In this document: one piece after another, positions 1 through 5,388 of the stretch
Position numbering within the stretch: position 1 is the first letter of the stretch
Layout of the letters: each line of letters opens with the position of its first letter
Origin: Thermoplasmata archaeon M9B2D
GTDB taxonomy: Archaea; Thermoplasmatota; E2; DHVEG-1
Direction of reading: 5' to 3'
Assembly (NCBI GenBank): GCA_002900555.1
Contig: MUGD01000138.1
Coordinates: 1 to 5,388 of the forward strand
Length of the DNA stretch: 5,388 nt
Notes under the pieces: generated by a model
What the model saw: the letters and a program-made list of their open reading frames with translations, nothing else
What the model was told of the DNA's origin: nothing
Database searches by the model: none
Position numbers and translations under genes: made by a program

Positions 1-567
1 AACATTGGTCAACTACCAAGTATCACTGATTTGAGAATCGATGTAATTGCAGGACAAGATGCACGAATTCTTGCAATGCGAAGTGGTGCAGCAGACACAG
101 AACGCTATGAGGTGTTTGGTGCCTACGTTAACACTATTCTTAATGCACCAGAACTCGATCTCATTACAGGTGTTGCTTCTCAGTGGGACTATGTCCTTGG
201 CTTTAACATGACTATTCCAGGGTTAGATGATTTTACAGTCAGGCGGGCAATCAGCCTTGCGATGGATCGTCAATACCTCGTGAATGTCGGTAGGCTAGGA
301 TTTGGTACCATTACAAACAGCACAATACCTGCTACCTACTTCCCATCATACTACAGTCCTGACGGAGCTTTTGTAGAAGACGTCGATCTCGCAAACGAGA
401 TACTTGATGATGCAGGATATCTCGACATCGACAATGACGGCGTAAGAGAGTTCCCAGGTGTTGCACCACCATCAGGTGGTATTGACATCGTTTTAATCAT
501 AGGAATTGGCGCAGGTGCACTTGTTGTAGGTGTGCTCATTTCGTATGTTTTACTACGGAAGAAGTAA
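1..567 (+). CDS. Solute-binding protein of Dpp/Opp ABC importer, 3' part, membrane-anchored C-terminus
   Basis: This is the C-terminal part of an extracytoplasmic solute-binding protein (SBP_bac_5-like family), which captures peptide or oligosaccharide and hands it to the permeases encoded downstream. The frame is open from base 1, so the gene starts outside the window; 188 codons are visible. The family signature FTVRRAISLAMDRQ lies at visible residues 78-91, followed by the G-x-G-T segment near 100-103 and the typical ANEILDDAGY helix (131-140). An acidic D-x-D-x-D-G segment follows (DIDNDG, 142-147). A short P-P-S-G-G linker then leads into one hydrophobic segment at about 161-184 and a basic R-K-K end, which should anchor the protein in the membrane with its body outside. 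In ordinary family members a further 150-200 residues follow the D-x-D-x-D-G segment; here they are absent, so the binding fold looks incomplete. Family assignment is firm. Substrate is unknown, and whether the protein is functional is open. Confidence 0.85.
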   Translation, partial: NIGQLPSITDLRIDVIAGQDARILAMRSGAADTERYEVFGAYVNTILNAPELDLITGVASQWDYVLGFNMTIPGLDDFTVRRAISLAMDRQYLVNVGRLGFGTITNSTIPATYFPSYYSPDGAFVEDVDLANEILDDAGYLDIDNDGVREFPGVAPPSGGIDIVLIIGIGAGALVVGVLISYVLLRKK

Positions 568-601
568 AGGGTAGTCACTACCCTTTCTTTTTTTTTATTT
601 T
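566..601 (+). terminator. Hairpin plus oligo-T terminator after the binding-protein gene
   Basis: A perfect 9-bp stem (566-574 pairing with 578-586, AAAGGGTAG/CTACCCTTT) with a 3-base loop begins inside the stop codon. It is followed by C, nine T's (588-596), A and four T's. This has the form of an intrinsic terminator. In archaea the T-run alone can cause release, with or without the hairpin. It probably ends or thins out transcripts of the binding-protein gene before the permease genes. This would help keep the binding protein more abundant than the membrane complex, a common arrangement in ABC importer operons. Confidence 0.75.
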
Positions 602-611
602 CACATATTTC

Positions 612-661
612 CTACTGAATTCGATAGCCTTTAATTAATGGAAAGCTAGAGTCTACTGAAT
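612..661. repeat. Pair of 9-bp direct repeats (CTACTGAAT) flanking a TATA-like box
   Basis: CTACTGAAT occurs at 612-620 and again at 653-661, 41 bases apart start to start, with the TATA-like A/T box between them. Two direct copies about four helical turns apart could bind a regulator. With only two short copies, chance is a real alternative. Confidence 0.35.
630..638 (+). promoter_or_regulatory. Possible archaeal TATA box for the permease/ATPase genes
   Basis: TTTAATTAA at 630-638 resembles an archaeal TATA element and lies downstream of the T-run terminator. A start site some 25 bases downstream would fall near 660, leaving a leader of about 20 bases before the first permease start. This would allow the permease/ATPase block to be transcribed separately from the binding-protein gene. 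The region is A/T-rich overall and no clear BRE was identified, so this is a tentative call. Confidence 0.35.
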
Positions 662-681
662 CATGAGTTGGGGAATGTCCG

Positions 682-1674
682 ATGACTGATAAAGAGAGGA
701 GTAAGCCTGGACAGTATATACTGAAGAGAATAGGTCAAACGATTCTCATCTGGTTTTTAATTGTTGTAGTCAATTTCTTTATTTTTAGAATAATGCCCGG
801 AGACCCAAGAGGATCATTAATTTCTGAGCACATGCCCCCTGAAGTAAGACAAGCAATCGCAGCCCGATTTGGGCTTGATTTACCCCTCTTCGATCAGTTT
901 GTTATTTATATCATTAACATTTTTAGAGGTGATTTTGGAGAATCATTTTCACATTTTGGAGAAGATGTGTTGTTTACGATTTTTGACCATAGATTCTGGA
1001 ACACGCTATGGCTCATGGGAGCCTCATTGGTTTTGTCGATTGTTATTGGTATGGTTGCTGGAGTTATCGCGGCATCTCGTAGAGGTTCCAAGACTGATAC
1101 TGGGTCCACTATCTTCTTTCTAGTTGCATATAGCATCCCGGTGTTTTGGATTGGCTTGCTACTCATTTTGTTCTTTGGATTCTATTTTAACTTGATACCC
1201 ATTGCTGGAACAATAACCCGTGGTTTTCAACACGCGAATTTCTTGGAATATTTAGTTGATTATGGATGGCATATGATTGCACCAACTATAGTCCTTACAC
1301 TATCTTTCATTGGCGGGTTTTATCTAATCATGAGAGATTCAGTCTTGGATGTATTTACTCAGGATTTCATGTTGGCAGCCAAGGCAAAGGGTTTGAAAGA
1401 AAAAACGATTCTATATAAACATGCCATGAGGAATGCAATGCTTCCAATGGTGAGTGTAATAGCTACGAATATTCCATACCTGATTAGTGGCGCAACTATA
1501 ACAGAATTCGTCTTTAGTTGGGAAGGTCTGGGTTTGTTGACGTATAACGCAGTATTATCTAATGATTATCCAGTGCTTCAAGGACTCTTTCTGTTCCTCG
1601 CAACGATAACAGTGTTAGCCAATCTTGTAGCAGATCTGCTATATCTGTATCTTGACCCAAGAATTCGATATTAG
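682..1674 (+). CDS. dppB: ABC importer permease, DppB/OppB type
   Basis: One of two membrane subunits that form the substrate channel of a peptide-type ABC importer. The 330-residue length is normal for the family. The N-terminal cytoplasmic stretch leads into a first membrane helix (about 18-36) ending in the family motif R-I-M-P-G-D-P (36-42). The conserved FGLDLPLFDQF and RGDFGESF segments follow (63-73, 82-89). Further membrane helices lie near 109-130, 145-168, 198-215, 255-275 and 297-322. The EAA-type loop that docks on the ATPase spans about 228-257, with A-K-A-K-G-L at 233-238 and H-A-M-R-N-A-M-L-P at 247-255. The C-terminus LDPRIRY is the classic family ending. The ATG at 682 gives the expected start; a G-rich stretch (GTTGGGG, 667-673) eight bases upstream is only a weak ribosome-binding site. 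The gene follows the terminator-like element and precedes the second permease by 14 bases. The dpp name reflects family and position, not proven substrate. Confidence 0.95.
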   Translation: MTDKERSKPGQYILKRIGQTILIWFLIVVVNFFIFRIMPGDPRGSLISEHMPPEVRQAIAARFGLDLPLFDQFVIYIINIFRGDFGESFSHFGEDVLFTIFDHRFWNTLWLMGASLVLSIVIGMVAGVIAASRRGSKTDTGSTIFFLVAYSIPVFWIGLLLILFFGFYFNLIPIAGTITRGFQHANFLEYLVDYGWHMIAPTIVLTLSFIGGFYLIMRDSVLDVFTQDFMLAAKAKGLKEKTILYKHAMRNAMLPMVSVIATNIPYLISGATITEFVFSWEGLGLLTYNAVLSNDYPVLQGLFLFLATITVLANLVADLLYLYLDPRIRY

Positions 1675-1677
1675 GAG
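1674..1677 (+). promoter_or_regulatory. Shine-Dalgarno site for the second permease
   Basis: GGAG overlaps the last base of the dppB stop codon and sits 11 bases before the ATG at 1689. An ATG at 1679 is nearer, but its frame closes after four codons. An in-frame TGA at 1680-1682 rules out an earlier start for the long frame, so 1689 is the first possible ATG. The spacing is somewhat long. Confidence 0.5.
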
Positions 1678-1688
1678 TATGATTCAGA

Positions 1689-3239
1689 ATGACTGAACAG
1701 GTAATAATAGATATAGACTCAAGAGATAGAGAAACAAAATCAATCAAACAGAAGCTCAATATTGAAGGAAAACCACTGCATGTAAATATCATATCTCTGG
1801 GGAGCTTCATTATTCTTTCAATACTGATTATATATGGAACAGATGCTGGAATATCTGCCCTAATGGACTGGTTATCTTTATCCATTATTGGATTTGACAT
1901 TTCTACCACAGTCGGATTTACAACAACAATCAGAGTCCTTGGATTAATCATATTAATTATGACATTATGGATAGGATTTCTAGGAAAACCGTTGTATGAG
2001 AAGAGACCTGCGGAAATTGTCCTTATTGTTCTAAAAATATCAATCGTGCTGCTCTTAATGATGGCTTTTAATATCGGGATGGCAGTCATTGCAGCTTTTA
2101 TCTTCTTTCTCTGGGATCCACCACAGCTTGTAGATTGGAATGTTAGTAAGATGACTCTCTATCATTCTGCTGTAATTGGTGTTTTGCTCGTTTGGATGTT
2201 GTTGGAATCATTTCTAACAGTTGAATACATAGGTATAGACTTGCTACCATCTATTATAACTGCTTCAGTTGGTGGACTGCTTCACGGATTTTCGTGGATT
2301 GCAGTAGGGGCAGCATTCATCGTGATCCCATTATACATATTTATTCCTAGAATGGTCATGATTGTGTGGGGTATGAGAAAAGGCATTGAAACATTCTGGA
2401 TGGAGTTTGTTCATGACAAGCTTGGGCTCTTCGGTTTCATCCTCATCTGTGGGATTGTTATCTTGGCAGTATTTGCCCCTTGGATTGCACCATATCACTG
2501 GTCATATGCTTCATTAAACCCAGATGACTGGTTTTTACCACCAAGTTGGCAGCACCCATTTGGTACCAATCATGATGGCTCAGATATCTTTAGCCGAGTG
2601 ATATGGGGATCACAGGTATCACTTCTTGTCGGTTTCACTGCTAGTATAGTAGCAGTTGTCATTGGAACTTTGGTCGGTCTTCTTTCAGGATATTATGGTG
2701 GTTTTCTAGACTCAGTCTTAATGCGAATCACAGACTTGTTTCTCTGTCTTCCAACACTGCCCCTGATGCTGATATTTCTTATGATCTTCGGTCAGGGACT
2801 TCAGAATGTTATCATCGTTATCGCAATCCTCGGATGGACAGGCACAGCAAGAATGGTCAGAAGCGAAGCACTGAGTCTTAAGGAACGCCCTCTAACTGAA
2901 GCTGCTCATGCAATTGGAGCCTCTGACAATTATATATTGTTTCGCCACATTATGCCAAACACGCTTCCTCTGATTCTGGCAAATGTGATTATTGGTGTTG
3001 TAGGTTCAATTTTAAGCGAGGCGGGCATCTCATTTCTTGGATTCATGCCAATTCATGGTCAGCCAAGTTGGGGGATTGTGTTATACTGGGCATCTCGAAA
3101 AGCAGCTCTTGTAAATGAGATGTGGTGGTGGATTATACCACCAGGATTAATGATAATGCTAACAACAGTGGGATTTGCGTTCGTTAGTCATGCGTCTGAC
3201 AAGGTTGTAAATCCAAGGCTTCGGGGGAGGAAGGGATAG
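1689..3239 (+). CDS. dppC: ABC importer permease, DppC/OppC type, with long N-terminal membrane extension
   Basis: Second channel subunit. At 516 residues it is far longer than the usual 270-310 of DppC. The canonical permease occupies about residues 232-516. It opens with a helix ending in VFAPWIAPYH (261-270), then HPFGTNHDGSDIFSRVIWGSQVSL (289-312, quoted by position: H289, P290, F291, G292, D299, R303, G307). The EAA docking loop is at 402-429 (E404, A405, A406, G410, H420, P423), followed by S-F-L-G-F (448-452) and a C-terminal DKVVNPRLRGR. Residues 1-231 have no counterpart in standard DppC: a charged start (1-30), then hydrophobic stretches near 33-50, 80-98, 109-141, 158-178 and 187-228, perhaps five to seven extra helices. 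The frame is continuous through the junction. In a hand count the six arginines of the extension are all AGA, while the core mixes CGN, AGG and AGA; numbers are small. The core call is secure. The function of the extension is unknown. Confidence 0.93.
   Translation: MTEQVIIDIDSRDRETKSIKQKLNIEGKPLHVNIISLGSFIILSILIIYGTDAGISALMDWLSLSIIGFDISTTVGFTTTIRVLGLIILIMTLWIGFLGKPLYEKRPAEIVLIVLKISIVLLLMMAFNIGMAVIAAFIFFLWDPPQLVDWNVSKMTLYHSAVIGVLLVWMLLESFLTVEYIGIDLLPSIITASVGGLLHGFSWIAVGAAFIVIPLYIFIPRMVMIVWGMRKGIETFWMEFVHDKLGLFGFILICGIVILAVFAPWIAPYHWSYASLNPDDWFLPPSWQHPFGTNHDGSDIFSRVIWGSQVSLLVGFTASIVAVVIGTLVGLLSGYYGGFLDSVLMRITDLFLCLPTLPLMLIFLMIFGQGLQNVIIVIAILGWTGTARMVRSEALSLKERPLTEAAHAIGASDNYILFRHIMPNTLPLILANVIIGVVGSILSEAGISFLGFMPIHGQPSWGIVLYWASRKAALVNEMWWWIIPPGLMIMLTTVGFAFVSHASDKVVNPRLRGRKG
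3226..3230 (+). promoter_or_regulatory. Shine-Dalgarno site for ATPase 1, inside the dppC 3' end
   Basis: GGAGG lies within the codons for the last residues of the permease, 10 bases before the ATG at 3241. Since only one base separates the dppC stop from this ATG, translation of the two genes is probably coupled. A second in-frame ATG at 3247 is possible but is farther from the site. Confidence 0.6.
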
Positions 3240-3240
3240 A

Positions 3241-4212
3241 ATGCCAATGCTTAAGGTCGACAACCTCTCAACCCATTACTATTTGGGAAAAAAACCCGTA
3301 CGAGCTGTCGAAAATGTTTCTTTTACTATTGATAAGCAAGAAACTCTTGGAGTAGCAGGAGAATCAGGTTGCGGCAAGACAACCACTGCCTATAGTATAA
3401 TGAGGATTCTGCCAGAGAATGGAAAAATAATAGGTGGAAGCATCCGCCTTGGCGAGGATGAGTTGACATTAAAAACAGAGGAAGAAATGCGAAAATTGCG
3501 TTGGAGAAGCGCTTCTATCGTCTTTCAATATGCTATGAATGCATTTAATCCAGTGATTCGGATTGTCGACCAAATCACTGAAGTCATGATGGAAAAACAA
3601 GATATCACTGAAGAAGAGGCAGTGAAAACTGTTGCAGATTTATTCAATGAAGTCGGTCTAGAACCATCAAGGATGCGGGACTATCCTCATGAATTTAGTG
3701 GAGGGATGCTTCAACGGGCAATTATCGCACAAGCACTGTCCTGTGATCCCAAGTTAATAATTGCTGATGAACCTGTCACTGCACTCGATGTCATCGTACA
3801 AAACAAAATACTTGACCTTCTACGAAAATTGCAGAAAAAATATGACCTCGGCGTACTCTTCATAACTCATGATCTGTCTGTGGTTGCAGAGAACTGCCAT
3901 AGTACTGCAATCATGTATGCTGGTAACATTGTTGAAAAAGGATTAACTAATAGTGTCTTTAAACAGAGTCTTCATCCATACACCTACAAACTGATAGGTG
4001 CTTTCCCAAGTATTTCTGGCCCGAAGAGACGACTTGAATTCATACCTGGAACACCTCCTAATCTCTTGAATCCGCCTTCGGGATGCAAATTCCATCCAAG
4101 ATGCCCATTTGTGGAGGATGTTTGTAAGACTGACGAACCAGAATATAGAGAGATTAGTCCAGGGCATTACGCAAGATGCCATTTTGCTGGAGAGCTAACC
4201 TTGGAGGATTGA
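3241..4212 (+). CDS. dppD: ABC importer ATPase, DppD/OppD type
   Basis: Cytoplasmic nucleotide-binding subunit that powers the importer, expected to pair with the ATPase encoded next. The 323-residue length is typical. Walker A is GESGCGKTT (40-48, K46). The Q-loop is at Q96 (FQYAMNAFNP, 95-104). The ABC signature is FSGGMLQR (152-159), Walker B is LIIADEP (172-178, D176, E177), the D-loop is ALD (181-183), and the switch histidine is H210 in FITHDL. All catalytic elements are intact. After the nucleotide-binding domain comes the oligopeptide-transporter C-terminal region, with HPYTYKLIGAFP at 245-256 and PGTPP at 269-273. It contains C282, C288, C295 and C313 (C-x5-C-x6-C-x17-C), a pattern linked to a [4Fe-4S] cluster in DppD-type ATPases; cluster binding here is inference. 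The gene begins one base after dppC and ends one base before the next ATPase, which argues for co-translation. The dpp name is by family; an oligosaccharide importer cannot be excluded. Confidence 0.95.
   Translation: MPMLKVDNLSTHYYLGKKPVRAVENVSFTIDKQETLGVAGESGCGKTTTAYSIMRILPENGKIIGGSIRLGEDELTLKTEEEMRKLRWRSASIVFQYAMNAFNPVIRIVDQITEVMMEKQDITEEEAVKTVADLFNEVGLEPSRMRDYPHEFSGGMLQRAIIAQALSCDPKLIIADEPVTALDVIVQNKILDLLRKLQKKYDLGVLFITHDLSVVAENCHSTAIMYAGNIVEKGLTNSVFKQSLHPYTYKLIGAFPSISGPKRRLEFIPGTPPNLLNPPSGCKFHPRCPFVEDVCKTDEPEYREISPGHYARCHFAGELTLED
4203..4207 (+). promoter_or_regulatory. Shine-Dalgarno site for ATPase 2
   Basis: GGAGG at 4203-4207, inside the last codons of dppD, lies six bases before the ATG at 4214, close to ideal spacing. 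It fixes the start of the downstream ATPase and makes translational coupling across the single-base gap likely. Confidence 0.7.
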
Positions 4213-4213
4213 C

Positions 4214-5200
4214 ATGTTGAGTAATACAGGAAATATCCTTGAAGTTCGTGATTTACAGAAATGGTTCGCTGTAAGATCTGGTCTTCTATCATTCTTCACA
4301 AAAAGGAGATATGTGAAAGCTGTCGACAAGGTCAGCTTCAGTATTGCATACGGAGATTCTCTCTGTATTGTTGGTGAATCAGGTTGCGGCAAGACAACTC
4401 TTGCACGTACTATCTTGAGATTGATTGAACCGACTAGTGGCAGTATCTTCTTTCGCGGCGAGGATATCTTGAAGAAGAACCGTGAAGAAATGCGAGAATT
4501 AAGACTTAAGATGCAACTCATATTTCAGAATCCCTACGAGGTTCTCGATCCACGATTGCAGATACGGACACTTGTTGGCGAAGCACTTTCAATACACGAT
4601 TTGGTTGAAAATGAGGAAGAACTCGAGGAAAGAGTTCTTAAAGTTCTGGAAGATGTCAGACTTATCCCCTCAGACGACTTTGCTGGGAGATACACTCATG
4701 AACTGAGCGGAGGACAATTACAACGAGTATGTATAGCTCGATCACTCATTCTAAAACCAGATTTGATCATCGCTGATGAACCTGTATCGATGTTAGATGC
4801 TAGTATCAGAACTGAGATCATGAATCTAATGGAAGATCTCAAACGTGACTACGGTCTAACATATATCTTCATAACTCACGATTTAGCCCAAGCAAGGTAT
4901 ATTGGAAATCAAATCATTGTCATGTATCTTGGACGAATAGCAGAGATGGGGCCAATGGAAGAAGTGATACAGAATCCAATGCACCCCTACACTAAAGCAC
5001 TAGTTTCAAATGTACCTATCCCGAATCCAGATGAAGAGAGACAAAGAATAATGCTCCCAGGGGAAACACCAACACCTGTAGATCTGCCGCCGGGATGTCG
5101 TTTCAAACCAAGATGTCAAGAGATTGGCGTGGATTGCGGTGAAGAGGAACCTGAACTTCGAGAGGTTTCACCAGGACACTTTGTTTCGTGTTGGAGATAG
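4214..5200 (+). CDS. dppF: ABC importer ATPase, DppF/OppF type
   Basis: Second nucleotide-binding subunit, expected to form a heterodimer with the DppD-like ATPase under the DppB/DppC channel. It has 328 residues, a usual length. As is typical of DppF/OppF, the N-terminus has a long insert before the core β-strands (KWFAVRSGLLSFFTKRRYVK, 16-35), then AVDKVSF (36-42). Walker A is GESGCGKTT (54-62, K60). The Q-loop is at Q105 (FQNPYEVLDPR, 104-114). The signature is LSGGQLQR (164-171), Walker B is LIIADEP (184-190, D188, E189), the D-loop is MLDAS (193-197), and the switch histidine is H222. All catalytic residues are present. The C-terminal region has HPYTKALVSNVP (257-268) and C295, C301, C308 and C326, with exactly the same C-x5-C-x6-C-x17-C spacing as the upstream ATPase. 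The ATG at 4214 follows a well-placed Shine-Dalgarno site. It is the last gene of the transporter block; no clear terminator follows it. Confidence 0.95.
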   Translation: MLSNTGNILEVRDLQKWFAVRSGLLSFFTKRRYVKAVDKVSFSIAYGDSLCIVGESGCGKTTLARTILRLIEPTSGSIFFRGEDILKKNREEMRELRLKMQLIFQNPYEVLDPRLQIRTLVGEALSIHDLVENEEELEERVLKVLEDVRLIPSDDFAGRYTHELSGGQLQRVCIARSLILKPDLIIADEPVSMLDASIRTEIMNLMEDLKRDYGLTYIFITHDLAQARYIGNQIIVMYLGRIAEMGPMEEVIQNPMHPYTKALVSNVPIPNPDEERQRIMLPGETPTPVDLPPGCRFKPRCQEIGVDCGEEEPELREVSPGHFVSCWR

Positions 5201-5274
5201 GCGATTCTCGATAGAAAGGGCGAACAATTGCTCCCTAAGGCAGATAAATTAGAGAAGGTTAACAAATACTAATT

Positions 5275-5388
5275 GTGTTGGCATTGGATAGAATTGTTGC
5301 GGTCTTGGCATTTCTACTATTGATAATATATCCAATACAAGGTATGTCTGCTACGAACATGAATGTTGAACAAGTAAATAATACTGCT
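5275..5388 (+). CDS. 5' end of a probable secreted or membrane-anchored protein, partial
   Basis: An open frame of 38 codons runs to the right edge without a stop; an in-frame TAA at 5260-5262 closes it upstream. With GTG at 5275 as start (TTG at 5278 or 5284 are alternatives), the product begins MLALDRIVAVLAFLLLIIYP and continues with I-Q-G-M-S-A. This is a short start with one Arg, a hydrophobic core of about 14 residues and small residues (G, S, A) near a possible cleavage site, so it looks like a signal peptide. The following residues (about 27-38) are polar and Asn/Thr-rich, as in the mature part of exported proteins. The Shine-Dalgarno match is poor (GAAGG at 5254-5258, distant from GTG). 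The gene lies 74 bases after dppF and might be part of the same transcript. Another binding protein or a surface protein would fit the context, but the visible part is too short for a family call. Confidence 0.5.
   Translation, partial: MLALDRIVAVLAFLLLIIYPIQGMSATNMNVEQVNNTA

Noticed and set aside
869..1166. Overlapping open frames on both strands inside dppB
   Set aside because: Shadow frames within a canonical permease gene; no independent support.
617..1670. GAATTCGATA present both in the intergenic region (617-626) and at the end of dppB (1661-1670)
   Set aside because: A single 10-base match, one copy being inside conserved codons for RIRY; most likely chance.
1559..2089. Long open frame on the minus strand opposite the end of dppB and the dppC extension
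   Set aside because: It lies fully antisense to well-supported coding sequence, its product resembles no known protein, and it is explained by the codon bias of the + strand genes.
4195..4521. Minus-strand open frame opposite the start of dppF
   Set aside because: Antisense to a conserved ATPase including the Walker A region; no ribosome-binding site or homology was recognised.
5216..5236. Possible hairpin (AGGG ... CCCT) after dppF as an operon terminator
   Set aside because: Only about four base pairs with an interrupted stem, and no T-run follows. It does not qualify as a terminator.

Overview
The window holds most of an operon for a Dpp/Opp-type ABC importer (peptide/opine/nickel family; archaeal members can also carry oligosaccharides). 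All recognisable genes lie on the + strand. The order is: 3' part of a solute-binding protein gene, a hairpin plus oligo-T element, permease 1 (DppB-like), permease 2 (DppC-like, unusually long), ATPase 1 (DppD-like), ATPase 2 (DppF-like), and the first 38 codons of a probable secreted or membrane-anchored protein that runs off the right edge.

The source is probably an archaeon. The binding protein ends in a single C-terminal membrane anchor followed by R-K-K, as in archaeal surface-anchored binding proteins, rather than relying on an N-terminal lipobox. The intergenic region carries a TATA-like A/T box and a long T-run, which suits archaeal transcription signals. Base composition is moderately AT-rich. 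The style resembles Asgard (for example Thorarchaeota-like) or other uncultivated mesophilic archaea, but that placement is an impression and was not tested.

Layout: 1-567 is the binding-protein 3' end; 568-681 is the only sizeable intergenic gap on the left, with a terminator-like hairpin, a possible promoter and a short direct repeat; 682-5200 is a tightly packed permease/ATPase block with gaps of 14, 1 and 1 bases, which implies co-transcription and translational coupling; 5201-5274 is a short spacer; 5275-5388 is the start of the next gene.

In the expected mechanism, the surface-anchored binding protein delivers substrate to the DppB/DppC channel, and the DppD/DppF pair hydrolyses ATP on the cytoplasmic side. 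Two points depart from the textbook system. The binding protein appears to lack the part of its fold that normally follows its D-x-D-x-D-G segment. The DppC-like permease carries about 230 extra N-terminal residues rich in membrane segments. Both ATPases keep an identical C-terminal four-cysteine pattern (C-x5-C-x6-C-x17-C) of the kind associated with an iron-sulfur cluster in DppD-type proteins. I see no RNA genes, CRISPR arrays, insertion sequences or clearly foreign genes.
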